A stretch of 64,000 bases of DNA. It comes from Membranipora membranacea (Eukaryota > Bryozoa > Gymnolaemata > Cheilostomatida > Membraniporidae). The position numbers were made by a program, and so were the translations under genes. Shown piece by piece: positions 1-10,299 of the stretch; position 1 is the first letter of the stretch; each line of letters starts with the position of its first letter. The notes beneath the pieces are model-generated. The model had not been told where the DNA came from. It saw nothing but the letters and a program-made list of their open reading frames with translations, and did no database searches. The stretch lies in assembly GCA_914767715.1 (NCBI GenBank), contig OU612068.1, positions 1,426,001-1,490,000 of the forward strand. The letters are read 5' to 3'.

Positions 1-37
1 TTGGATGATAAGCAGCTATCAATGGACCACTGCCATG
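1..37 (+). CDS. 3' end of a MAM-like exon from the preceding unit (partial)
   Basis: The bases encode LDDKQLSMDHCHG and stop at a clear donor (G|GTAAGC, position 37). The same exon end recurs at 20753 and 47013. In MAM domains the C-terminal end commonly reads as hydrophobic-Ala-hydrophobic-Asp-Asp followed by a Cys a few residues later, which fits. Only the last codons lie in the window, so the integrity of this copy cannot be judged. Its presence shows that the array extends upstream. Confidence 0.55.
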
Positions 38-769
38 GTAAGCAGGCTGCTAAATCAACTGAGTCTTTTTATATGTTGTTTATAAATAGTATCAGACTTA
101 GGGAACCAAAGGGACCTAGAATTCGTTGGGTGATCATGGGGTAATCTCAGAGTTTATCTCCCCTGCAGAAAGTGGAAACAGAAGAGCAGTGGATATATAA
201 TATAATTGGTACAAGGGATGTGCAACAAAAAAAGAGTACGGCGTATAATACTAAATAACTTGAGATTTAATTTGATTTCTAAGCTCTCTGCCTCCACTGC
301 AGACTTGGAGCTTATGATTGAGAGGCAACTTCAAAATAAATTCTTTCTTTAAACTACGATTAGTTGCTCTATCATGAGAAGAAAACGGGGATTTCATCTT
401 AATGAGAATTCAGCAATCTATGTAATGAAGTTGGATAGAGGTAGCCAATCTCCTTGTTATTCACAAACATGTAGATCTGTTGTGTAATTTCTATAGACTT
501 TAAATTTTCCAGTTCTTTTTCAGAACCTGATAAAATAAAGTTGCACCTAATTATCAAATAACTTTTGCTCTTCACCAACAGCCCTAGAAATCATGCGATT
601 CCGGCTGCAGCGGTCTGCAAGAGCATGCAAGACCGTTCATATCAACTTCACCTTAATGTATGTTTTGCCTCATATGCCATTTATGACATTTTATGGCCCC
701 GCCATAGTAAAGTATCCTGCATCGATAACCCAGATACTGTTGACGGTATCACAGCGAGCCTGCACCAGG
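38..769. other. Intronic or intergenic sequence, nothing recognised
   Basis: No coding region supported. It is nearly identical to 20754-21560 in unit B except that A lacks about 80 bp near 355. The stretch 565-769 is open in two frames and identical in both units, but this is what recent duplication would give and I recognise no domain. Confidence 0.5.
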
Positions 770-2500
770 TGTAGCAAACCTCGCAGATGATATTATTATA
801 CATGGCTCTGACAGAGCTGAGCATGATGCTAGATTGATACAGGTTGTCGATAGGCTCAAATCAGCAGGATTGACACTCAACAGGCAGAAGTGTACATTTG
901 GTGTTGATGAGTTGGAATTTGTAGGTCATAAACTATCAGCAAAGGGCATTGATCCGATGACTGGTAAATATGATGTAATAGTCAACGCAAAGGAGCCAAC
1001 ATGCATAGAGGAGTTGCGTTCTTTCGTAGGATTAGCTAATTATTGTAGCAAGTTTATACCAAATTTCTGGACAAAGACAGAACCACTGCGCAGACTGAAT
1101 AAGCAGCCAGCAGATGGCAAGCAGAACGGTGTCAGAGAGAAATTCATTCTCAACCAAGAGCAGAAAGTAGCGTTTGAGAAAGTGAAGAAAAGTCTAGCCT
1201 GCAGTGAGACTTGAGGTTATTTTGATCTAAAATATCCGACTAAGGTGGTAGCTGATGCAAGTCCTTTTGGTTCAGGCGCTGTTCTTATTCAGGATCAGGA
1301 AGATTGACCACTGGTAATCAGCCATGCATCAACAAGTTTGAGCGATGTTGAATCTAGATACCATCAGACGGAAAGAGAAGCTTCAAGTTTGGTGTGGGCA
1401 TGTGAAAGATTCAAACCATATTTGATAGGCAATAAGTTCGATTTTGTATACCGACCATGAGCCACTGAAGGTTACTTATGGTCCGCGTTCAAAACCATGT
1501 TCTAGGATTGAACGCTGGGTGTTACGTCTTAAGCCATATGATTACACTGTAGTTTATTGCCCAGGTAACAAAACGTAGCAGACTCAAATTTCACACAAAA
1601 CTGATCCTCGCTTTTACAATGACATATATGTAGTAGTGAACAAAAATGGTTCACAGGTAACTGAGCAATCCTCAGATGGACGAGAATATGTCCGCAACAG
1701 CTCCCATCTGAGACCCTACAAGAGAACCCATGAAATCATTCTGCCTTCTTTTGTAGCTGCCGGTATCGTAGGCGGCACAGAGGAGGAAAAGAGGGAAGAC
1801 TGTGTAAGAAAATCATCATGCCATAGAAAAACTCCAAACAGACATACCTAGAAAGTCTTAAGGATTATTGTGACTTCTGTTACACATACTATCATCAAAA
1901 AACTCAACCTAATACATGTCAAAGGTACCTGATGCACTGCAGCACAACAGAGTTGAAAGGAGAGTGAACTCCTGCGGTTTCATGCCAAGGAAATCCTACC
2001 CCCACTGACAACGTGGATATCAGTGGTGCTTGTTCTTTATTTTCCCATAAGGAGATTATGGTTTTTTTAAGGCAAGGATGGCACGGTAGCTGCTGGCCGC
2101 AATTAACTCTAAATATCTCTACACTATAAAGAGATTCCATTGACATTATTTACATACAAAAATATATTATTGCTGTACCATTTTTATAAATAAGACATTT
2201 ATGTTGCTGTAATATTTTATGCTTGTGTTTTGTATGTAGAGTTTTCAGATTATTACTCATTCAAGTTTAATGAGAAAAAGAGGGATGTTGTGCCCTCATA
2301 TGCAGTGACCACTAATCAAGGTCCGCTCATTTAGCACCTGCCGATCCATCGTATAAATAGGCATGCGGTCACAATTATGATCAGTTGATATTTAGTCATT
2401 ATAAGTCATTAGACATAATGGTCACATAATAAATATACACCTCCCGACAACAAATCAAACAGCTTGATTTATATACAACCAACAAAACACAAAATAAACA
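770..2500 (+). mobile_element. Ty3/gypsy LTR retrotransposon relic, unit A (internal RT/RNase H remnant plus 3' LTR)
   Basis: Coding debris on the plus strand matches the second half of a Ty3/gypsy reverse transcriptase (ADDIIIHG, FVGHKLSAKGI, SFVGLANYCSKFIPNF) followed by RNase H (VVADASPFGSGAVLI, YHQTEREA, then TDHEPLKVTYG in a shifted frame). A stop follows SET near 1212, others follow at 1305 and 1459, and the frame is broken in RNase H. The text then jumps within about 30 bp from the end of RNase H (near 1575) to what looks like the C-terminal end of integrase (near 1600-1800, with RNSSHLRPYK), so the integrase core is deleted. The same gap is present in B and C. A 3' LTR ends the element. 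No 5' LTR is visible in A. It is a dead element. Confidence 0.85.
2286..2500 (+). repeat. 3' LTR of the unit A Ty3/gypsy relic
   Basis: A 215-bp block beginning TGTTGTG and ending AAACA, with an internal TATAAATAG box. It matches the two LTRs of the unit C element and the single LTR of unit B. It is followed by ATTAT (2501-2505), the same five bases that flank both sides of the unit C element. Confidence 0.85.
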
Positions 2501-2980
2501 ATTATATCCACTAGTATCAAAGATTGTAAATATTGCTAGTATCATTGCTAGTATCATTGGTGTAATAGTCCCATCAACCACATACATACAGCTGCAAAAC
2601 AGATGAATTACCCTAAAAAAGGAAAATGTCAGGAGCGGACCTCACTGTATCAGGTAGAGGGGTTCTCAAAAATGTGATCAACTATTTTCTAGTATTTGAG
2701 AAAAATTTTGTTTACAGTTCTACAATTTTATTATACATAATGATCGATAGACTGTTTATTTTTGTTCACTTGACTTGTTATACACAAGAAACAAGAGTAT
2801 CTTCCTAACTCTTTACATATTTCATAACCACCATAACCATTGCTCAATCACAGATTCATTGCTTCTAAGATAAAATCACCAGATACACCTGAAGTCTTAG
2901 TTGCTACCATTTTTGTTGTTGAAGCCGAATGACTGTACTATCTATCAGTTTTCTAACTGGCTAATCTTTCAATAAATCAG

Positions 2981-3424
2981 CAATGGGATGTCCAATGTTA
3001 TTTTGTAGATCACAGAGTGAGAAGACTCTAGTATTTCGTGCAGAGTATGGAGTAAAATGCTCGGCGATAAACAATCCTGTGTCTCAAAGCACAATAAGAT
3101 CCATAGCTGAGAGCCATGGTAGTCAGATGCAGGAAATCTGCCAAAAAGGTGAGAAAAATAATTGGTAGCATTTAAACATCAAAAGCCAGCAACTGATTTA
3201 TGATATTATTAACTTATACTGTTGATTTCAGAATGTAAGACAAACAGCCATAAGAGTGTCCAGGTATCATGTTCAAACAGCCTACTCAAGATAATATGGC
3301 CGACAAACCAGCTCTACGACGGTACAATAACAGAGATACCAGGAGTCCTTCGCAGAGGTCTACAATCAAGACTAGTTGCTAAAGGATTGATGTTAAATAT
3401 ATTTCTTCTCCATGGAAATCCTCT
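2981..3424 (+). pseudogene. 'delta' gene, unit A copy: two exons kept, last exon deleted
   Basis: Exon a (2981-3148) follows an AG acceptor and ends AAAG|GTGAG. Exon b (3232-3424) follows TTTCAG and ends TCT|GTAAGC. Joined in phase, they encode a Cys-containing stretch (MGCPMLFCRSQSEK; ECKTNSHKSVQVSCSNSLLK; LYDGTITEIPGV). In unit B a third exon follows (24653-24773) and ends the frame. In A that exon and flanks are missing: a deletion of about 540 bp lies near 3672. Without it the frame stops at 3425-3427 if the donor is not used. I do not recognise the family. Upstream exons were not found, so the 5' end is open. Confidence 0.45.
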
Positions 3425-3950
3425 GTAAGCTACAATCACCGTTTTAATGAATAGCTGCATATTCATCACGTTCATAATAGTGGTCTACCCACTGATATTT
3501 GTATTCATTTCATATCAATGAATCCACCTTATTAGGTTACCAATGACATATATTCATGAATTGGGGGTTACCAGCTACCAATTATTTAGTGATCAGTTCC
3601 AGTAACATTCGGTTGATTACATAACAAAATGTTGAACTTGGGAATTTTCACATTTTGGAGCGTTCTGATTAACAGAAATTTCCCAATAAACAACACCAGT
3701 AAAGGGACAATGAAATTAATTGTAATTTAATATCAAAAGTCATAATAATAGTTTTCAGCAACATTATTTTAAAAAAAAGTACATGTAACAGGTTTACAAC
3801 AGACTACATCATTTTGGCCACAAAGGAATTCTCAGGAATCAAATTTTGGTATCTGTAAATATACGTCTTTGTATTACAAGTTAAAAAGAAGATAATACAA
3901 AAAGACCAAACCCCAAGAGGTAAAATAGAATAAGTCGGGCTATGATGCTT

Positions 3951-3960
3951 CATATAAAAT
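3951..3960 (+). promoter_or_regulatory. TATA-like box upstream of P1, unit A
   Basis: CATATAAAAT lies about 45 bp before the P1 start codon at 4002. The corresponding segment in unit C keeps the box (CGTATAAAAT). In unit B it reads CGAATAAAAT, so there the box is weakened. Confidence 0.4.
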
Positions 3961-4001
3961 ATCATTTACTTTGAGAGAGGAAATTTTGGGATACTACAAT
4001 C

Positions 4002-4879
4002 ATGTTCATGGCAAGCTCCAATCTTTACAGCCTCATACCGTACCTGACACTCTTGTCCATGCTGTGTGTCGGGATGTTAGAAGTATCTGCACAGGTCTTT
4101 CTTACCTCCACACCAGAGTCTGCCGACATATTCGAGACAAGCTCACAATCCTCTGTTTTCATCGGAGAGACGGCTGCAACCACCTCAGCACTGATTACAG
4201 GTCAGATGACAGTTCTTATATCTTCCAAGATCGCATAAAATTTTATAGTGCATTACCAAGTTAGCCTTACGAGGTCATTTTAGCGCTGATGCAATAGCGG
4301 ACATTGTGTCAGTCAGCATCCTTTAGCATCAAATTGTTTACCTTCTCATCAAGATCTGCACACCCTGAGGTGAAATATTCTCTACCGTACAGGCAGGTAC
4401 AGGTACAAGAGTGAATGATTCATGTACAATATTCTAGTAGGAGTTGCATTCTCTTTATGATTGAATATGCAACTCCTTACTTACTACTTGACCTAAGTCT
4501 ATAGATCACAGTTTTCCCCTTTTTCATCAACTAGACAACGGAGCCAACAAGTCCTACAACTAGCCCAGTATATTTTGTTCACTTGTCATGCTCAAAATAT
4601 AAGAATTGACCGTGTATCTGAAATTGAAGCTGCCGAAAACTTTGTATTTCAGGCTGTAATACACAGGCATACAGACTTATCTTTAAGACAGATACTACAT
4701 CTCTATCACAGCTGGTGAGGAGAACCTGTACTGGAGAAGAACTCAGCGTACAAACAGAGACTCATAAGATCATCCGTTGTCAGCTTCTGTGTATGGATGA
4801 CTCATGTGATTGTTTCTCTTATGATAATGACGCTAGGGTTTGTGAAACCTATGGTAACCAACAACAATATGGCAGTTGA
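4002..4879 (+). CDS. P1: secreted PAN/Apple-like Cys-rich protein, unit A
   Basis: Two exons: 4002-4200 (ends ACA G|GTCAG) and 4653-4879 (after TTTCAG), 141 aa. Residues about 1-30 are a signal peptide (MFMASSNLYSLIPYLTLL, hydrophobic, ending near EVSA). A short Ser/Thr-rich linker follows (TSSQSS, GETAATTS). Exon 2 encodes a Cys-rich domain whose core CQLLCMDDSCDC fits the PAN/Apple pattern C-x3-C-x4-C-x-C. PAN domains usually bind protein or carbohydrate; the ligand here is unknown. The frame ends with TGA where P2 continues for about 20 more residues, and the downstream bases still read like the missing strand. All P1 copies share this. Start choice: first ATG; a second ATG two codons later is also possible. 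Confidence 0.75.
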
Positions 4880-5796
4880 ACAAATTATACACGTACATTC
4901 AGTTTCCAAGAACAAGAAATACTGCCTAACCAGGTGAACTTTTTGAATTTGAGAAATTGATTTAATGGACTGGTGGCTATAAGTGTGCTTGTAGCCTGTA
5001 AACAGTAAACAGTTTTAAGAAATCATAATATATTTGCACATCAAACCCAAACCCATCATATCAGTAAACCTCAAATGTCTGCTAATAAGCTACTGTTACT
5101 GTGTAATGTAACTATGGTTGAGAGGTGTAGTGTAATTCATCTATGATGATGTGCATGATCCATGAAATATGTGAAAAAACACTGTAAAATAAATAAATGA
5201 AAATCAGACTCCTAGCATGTTTTTTACATATTCTTCTCAGTATGTAACTAGGTACGTACTTTGGTATGTTATGAAAAACGTAATTTGGTACGTAACTTGG
5301 TGCAATATGATGCTGACACGAATGACTATGACTTTCAAATGATCAGAGCGAATTTTGCCATTCCAGATATGGCATTCGATGTCACAGGATATAAAGACTT
5401 ATGAAAATGAAATGAAATATGGGTTTGGTTTCTACAATACAGTGCATGTAATAAAAACATACGCAAAAGGTAGTGATCGATATCAAAACAAGTTTCGTAA
5501 TAAATAATTCACAGAGCACTTTAATCTTACAGTGATGCCATGCCAATCCAGGCATTATACCAGAATTACTTTGTTATGCGAAGTCAAAATTGAAATCGAT
5601 GTTATTGGGAAACTTCACTGAAAGCCATTTACAAAGCAAAGAATAGATGATAGACTTCCAACAAACATCAAACACACTCAAGATTTGTAGTGAGTCTGTA
5701 TCTCTGTAATGGAATGAAGTTGATATAACAGATAATTAGATAGACACAGAAGTTTGAGCTCGCTGTAACATCTTTACGCACCTAAACAGCTCAAAC
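4880..5796. other. P1 3' flank and P2 5' flank, no gene
   Basis: Holds the residual frame after the P1 stop (to about 4935), then noncoding sequence with repeated GTACGTA-type words near 5240-5300. The stretch 5400-5650 recurs at 26780-27030, 52130-52380 and, without a P2 gene behind it, at 32160-32420, so it appears to be the conserved 5' flank of P2-type genes. Confidence 0.45.
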
Positions 5797-6473
5797 ATGG
5801 TAGGCATATTATTTTCTAAGAGCTGTGTGGTTTTGGTTGCGCTGCAGGTTTTAGTGCTGAAAGGAGATTGGACTACAAAGTCTCCTGGAACTACGGAGGG
5901 ACAAGGTGCGGGTAAATATTGGGCCCCTTATAATATTCTCAACATATTCTAACGTGATTTATTTCATTGTGATGTCCATCTCACCAGTAACTAGTCTTAG
6001 CAAACAATACTGAGAAGGCCTTTGGGGTAGAGATTATGAACTCTGTTTTTAATTTTACTGCACTATCAGGACATATTGATGGCTGAGCAGACAGCTGGTT
6101 GCTTATTTAAAATTGATATGCAGAAGAACTCAATAACCCAAGATGTTGCTCTTTAATTTGATCTATCTCTCACTGTGTTTTCGTTACAGAGATACTCGAG
6201 ATATATAAGCTCATCTATCACAACGGATCTAAAGCCGTATCATACAGAACCACTGAGTCATGTGAAGTCATAGGAGCAGTGAGGAAGGTGTATGAATACA
6301 CAGGCACTCCCATGAAATGCCAACTCCATTGTGTCCGAAGTTATTGCTCCTGCTTCACTCTTCTGAATTCCAGTGAAATTTGTACAACATACGCAACTTA
6401 TGCTAGCCAGATATCTGGAAGTATAGGCGTGGCTGGTTGTCACAAAGGGACATTCATCCTACCTCTGAACTGA
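5797..6473 (+). CDS. P2: secreted PAN/Apple-like Cys-rich protein, unit A
   Basis: Exon 1 is 5797-5911 (ends GCG G|GTAAAT) and exon 2 is 6190-6473 (after TTACAG), giving 132 aa. The N-terminus MVGILFSKSCVVLVALQVLV is a signal peptide. A very short linker (TTKSPGTTEGQGA) leads into the PAN-like domain YKLIYHNGSKAVSYRTT, with KCQLHCVRSYCSCF and EICTTY as the Cys core and VAGCHKGTFILPLN at the C-terminus. It is homologous to P1 exon 2 (YRLIFKTD, RCQLLCMDDSCDCF), with the same phase-1 intron. Exon lengths (115 and 284 bp) are identical in all three units and all three copies are open, which argues for a functional gene. The linker word EGQGAG resembles the hexapeptide expanded in P5. Confidence 0.8.
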
Positions 6474-7912
6474 TCACCAGAAATAGAAGTATTGTATGCT
6501 GCAGAAATTTATAATCTTGTTCTATTTTGCTTACTATATGTGGTTGTTCCGATTTTTCTTCTATCGTTGATTTCAATTTTCCACCATAATTATTCATTCC
6601 TGTACATTTCCCATAAATGTTATCATAAAAACATTTCTGAATTTTCTTTGTTCATTTTGTCTAACACGATAAAATGAGCTTTGTTACGCACTTAAGATTT
6701 TTCTTGCAGTTTATATGATTGGTGTTAAAAGTCTGATTCTTTTGAGGGTGATTTTAATAAAATGTTGTGAAAAATGTGAGTTTCTTCTGAATTCCGGCAA
6801 CTTCTTGTTGTACTGTCACATTTTGAGCGGGACTTGTGCTTCAGAATTTGTGAATACGCAAAAAGAATCTGTCGGTAGGTATTATCTATTAACAACACAT
6901 ATTGTGGATATTTCAACACCAAATAATATGATGAGCTCAATCCCTCATAATACATATTTTCTGTTTTGAAATCTCTAGCAATCATCGTGACTCTGACCTT
7001 TGTTTCCACACTAAGAAGACACAACGTCATCAAACCAGTTGTAATTCAGGTATTCACATTCAGTAACTCGACAGCTTTCTAACAGTTTATTTATATGATT
7101 TATGTTGATATTTGAATCGGTCACTGGACATTACCTGAAACGCTGAAAATGAAAATGGAGAACAGACAAATGAAAAAAACCAATAATAGAAATCCTGACA
7201 ATCCAACATATCAAATTCACCGATAAGTAAATTCTATCAGTGTCAACATAGAGAACATGCTATCCTATGTATTTACGAGCACAAACTTCATGTTGACAAA
7301 ATTCTGCTATACAGATTTAATGCTCTGCAAAATAAATAAATGAGCTGGGATGTGTTCTTATTGGCCAGAGCCACTAATAATGTCAGTTTACTTCATTGTA
7401 TCATTTTTATGGAGCTGATTATGTACCTTATTTCTGGGGATGCCGTTGGTACGGAGGAGACAATTGTTAAATAGTGCTCAAGTTTTGAAGTTCGATGTGA
7501 CATATTTATTTAAGGGAAATGAAACATGTGATTACTGTTATAATAAGACACATGAAAGCAAAATTATGTGCATGCGCAGTAAGCCATATTCTATATAAGA
7601 ATTTTGTAAAATAATTAAGAAAAGACAGCACCTTAATCTGACACTGTTACCAAGCTTGCATTGATATATTATACAAGAGAGACTTTGAAATGCAAACCAT
7701 TATAGATACAATGTGTATGGAAAACTATTTATAGCTATATATAATAGGTAAAGAAAGGATGACACAAGGAATACAAAGGATGAAAAACCCTCAACATGAG
7801 TTTGTATCTGTCATATATACACAACATGTTGTGGAATTAGATTTCCACAGTAGCTTGAGCTCAGTGTCACCCATTGATAATTCAAATCCTTTCGCACCAA
7901 GACAGCTGAAAC
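6474..7912. other. Intergenic sequence between P2 and P4 with conserved upstream elements
   Basis: No coding region supported; open frames at 6492-6677 and 6715-6969 have no recognisable domain and persist in B and C only because the whole segment is duplicated. A related copy of 6717-6890 is at 55770-55930 before P5. A segment near 7237-7310 and another near 7513-7600 (containing ATTCTATATAAG) recur in front of other PAN-like genes, so the region probably holds their shared promoter architecture. Confidence 0.45.
7237..7310 (+). promoter_or_regulatory. Recurrent upstream element of PAN-like genes (unit A copy)
   Basis: A diverged block containing GTCAACATAGAGAA, TATCCTATGT.TTTAC and TTGACAAAAT recurs at about 28627-28700 and 30567-30640 (unit B), 56086-56160 (before P5) and 59634-59710 (inside the P5 intron), with a weaker trace near 61087. 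The function is unknown; it may be a regulatory block or simply duplicated flank. Confidence 0.35.
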
Positions 7913-8059
7913 ATGTTACCCATATTCTTGGCAAAGAGCCATGTGGTTTTGGTTGCACTGCAAATTTCGACACAGGAAAGAAAAGGGACACCTGTTACCG
8001 TGCCGGCTGGAGATGGGACAAGATATGGACATGGGACAACAAATATGGAAGTGACATCT
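7913..8059 (+). pseudogene. P4 exon 1 remnant, unit A (3' part deleted)
   Basis: ATG at 7913 opens a signal peptide (MLPIFLAKSHVVLVALQIST) and short polar linker homologous to P4 exon 1 in B (29310) and C (54220). The sequence then joins, at 8054-8059, DNA that in unit B lies 4.19 kb downstream within alpha. Exon 2 with the PAN-like domain is gone. The frame reads on into alpha intron sequence as meaningless residues. Confidence 0.7.
8054..8059. other. Deletion junction with 6-bp microhomology
   Basis: ACATCT at the join is shared by both B-side breakpoints (29485-29490 and 33678-33683). Left of it A follows B at 29.4 kb; right of it A follows B at 33.69 kb. The distance implies 4193 bp lost from A. 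Unit C still has P4 exon 2-like sequence in the expected place, so loss in A is more likely than gain in B. Confidence 0.85.
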
Positions 8060-8393
8060 CATCCAACAAATTTTCTCAAGACAGGTCAGGTAAAGTGCCT
8101 AAGTCCACTAAGGTTGGTCACATGTATGGGACATTTTTCTCTTTCTCAATTTTGTGTTTGTGGCAGAAAATCCTGCCAACACTGAGTAAATATAGTATAG
8201 TAATGTTCACAATAAACAATAATTGAGTTAAATACAAACTGTACAAGATACAAAGAGACAAAGAAAGGCAACCAAAGGAAATGAAGGAAGAACTTGGGAG
8301 AGAAAAAATGTCCTCCTAGATTTAAAATATCCCAAGTCATAGATACGAGGTAAGATTAGCTATACAGTGTTAATGGACACAGCCCAAACATAC

Positions 8394-9796
8394 CTCGAAG
8401 GATGTCTGTGAGTCTGTTAGCTAGCTCATAAGCCAGGACATGAGTGTTGACATCAGGAGTTGTGTTGACGGGGCACTTCGTTGAGCTGACATTTCTACGT
8501 GATGAGCTATATGTACACTCCCAGAGTGAAGAGTTGTAACAGCCTGCTATCCCTCTGTCCACAAGTCCTTCTTTTATTCTACCTCCATGTGGGGCTGATA
8601 TGATTACTGTACTTGCGGCTAAGTAGAAAATTAAAGTCAATCTTGGATGCAATGTAGTGCTGTAGGTATTACGAGCTCTAACTTGAACCCAACAAAGAAA
8701 TATATATTTAGTTCATATATTTAGAGAGGGGGGGATAAGGTCTGAATTTTTGTGATAAATTTGAAATAAATCATCATGAAACCAGAATGTTGATAGTTGC
8801 CAATTTGATTTGATAAAAATCTACATGACGTGACTGATATTGTGTTTGTTTAGTGACCGATATCCTACTTAGATCTCTATCACAACTTCTCTTGGCACAC
8901 TTACTGTATTGACCGAGTGATGTACAGTAAAATCTAGCTTCACCTCATGAATGGTAGGTCAAGTTTGTGATCTGAAGGATAATGGCTGCATCCTGTTTAG
9001 GGAGCCATTTCAACATAAAATGTTTATCGGCACATTAAAAAGGTTGCCAGTTTTGTTAATGAGAAACAAGAGTTTGGCAAATGAGTCCTTTTTTAAACTT
9101 TTCCTATAGGATTTATGATATTGGTCACCAAAATTTATGTCTTGATAGCTTAATACATAATATGAGGTTAATTGCCCATGGCGCGTGCTGATTGTTAATT
9201 CTAGCATTCTGAATCTATGCAGAACAGATTTGTGTTAAATTGTTTACCAGCCCTAAGTCTAAGTTTAAGTCGTCGTTGCGGAGGGGGTTACCCCTCTAGG
9301 GTACAGGTACAGGGACCCAACACTCAAGCCGCACCCTATACCGGAATTCCGGCTACTCTTCAAACGATGAGGCAGAGGGGGATGTGGGGTGTGCAAACAC
9401 ACAGTGAACCTCCTGTGTTCATAGTCCTGTTCCGCAAGGACTTGGCTAGGATGAATGGCGCGCCAGTAGCCTACCAAATTAGAAATGACTGCCGGCACCG
9501 GGAATCAAACCTGAACCTCACATATCACCAGTTCGCGAGTCCACTCCTGATTAAGACCAGCCATAAAATAAATAAGATTTATCAAATTCCAAGTTACCAA
9601 AAAGGGGGAATAAAGTATTTAGTATAATATGCTTACCGTCACCTAATCGATAGGAGATATACTTGTTGGTGCCATAGATAGTTATATTATTCGAGTTTTG
9701 ATGTTTTTCCGTAATCCTCCACAGTAGTATAAACATAACTAAAACAAATAGTAGAAATATCCAGCTCAATAGAGCTATTTTCTTAGCAGCAGCCAT
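8394..9796 (-). pseudogene. 'alpha': membrane-anchored N-formylglutamate amidohydrolase-like gene, unit A, truncated after exon 2
   Basis: Exon 1 (9796 to 9637) encodes MAAAKKIALL and a strong hydrophobic span (IFLLFVLVMFILLW), a signal anchor predicting a type II membrane protein. It ends with GDG|GTAAGC. Exon 2 (8618 to 8394, 225 bp) encodes AASTVIISAPHGG, the conserved APHGG motif of this fold, then NTHVLAYELANRL. Both exons are open and match beta in length and phase (intron 1 phase 1, exon 2 225 bp). Exons 3-5, with the DLHGQ and GGY motifs, were removed by the deletion ending at 8059, so the catalytic region is incomplete. The family is known for zinc-dependent hydrolysis of N-formylglutamate in bacteria; the substrate in animals is unknown. 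Confidence 0.75.
9268..9560 (-). mobile_element. tRNA-derived SINE, unit A (A box lost)
   Basis: On the minus strand the block begins with a tRNA-like head containing a B-box-like GGTTTGATTCC, then a conserved body (GCGCGCCATTCATCC, AAGTCCTTGCGGAACAG). It matches the better kept copy at 34885-35193, from which A lacks a short stretch holding the A-box region. It lies in alpha intron 1 in the sense orientation. Edges are approximate. Confidence 0.6.
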
Positions 9797-9803
9797 ACTT
9801 AAA

Positions 9804-9934
9804 GTGACACCAGCCGCAGATGCTCTGAGTAGAGGAATGATTGTGAGACACCAGCAGCAGGTACTCTGAGTGGAGGAATGAGTGTGAGACACCAGCCGCA
9901 GGTGCTCTGAGTGGAGGAATGAGTGAGACACCAG
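9804..9934. repeat. 41-bp minisatellite upstream of alpha, 3 copies plus a partial
   Basis: The unit carries GAGACACCAGC and GGAGGAATGA. Two monomer types alternate (CAGCCGCAG..GCTCT and CAGCAGCAG..ACTCT). It abuts the alpha start codon at 9796 and so lies in its 5' UTR or promoter. The alpha frame is open upstream through it, so an N-terminal extension cannot be excluded, but the 41-bp unit is not a multiple of three. Unit B has seven copies. Confidence 0.85.
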
Positions 9935-10299
9935 GCTGTAAAACATCTACTCATACCAAGAGACTGACAGCTGGACTAGCTATGGACAGTGATATGAATA
10001 ATTGATCAGGTAATACAAAATGTGGGTAGGGAACTGTGTTCAAGCGATTTTATTGAATAAATGATTGAGAGACTGAGTGTTTCTTATATAGAGGGTGTGA
10101 TACAGTAAGGTCCAAGATACACACTTACACATACATACATACATCCATAAGATAGGTTCAAACTGATTTGATTTGGTTTAGAGATTTATTGCGATGTGAA
10201 AATAAAGAGTCAATATAATCAATGGCTATCACACTGTATGTTGGGTTGAGTTTGGTAGGTATGATTAGCCGTCTTTGGTCCATAACTTAGTAAGACCTG

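Noticed and set aside
565-790. Two overlapping frames identical in A and B
   Set aside because: Near-identity of the whole segment explains it. No domain, splice signals or counterpart in C.
2399-2587. Minus-strand frame across the LTR end
   Set aside because: Lies in and beyond the LTR, no domain, and the frame changes in other units.
6492-7033. Hydrophobic frames downstream of P2
   Set aside because: AT-rich 3' flank. Frames persist only by duplication, and substitutions look unconstrained.
9551-9946. A longer alpha protein starting inside the minisatellite
   Set aside because: The 41-bp unit shifts frame each copy, the downstream ATG gives a normal signal anchor, and B differs completely upstream.
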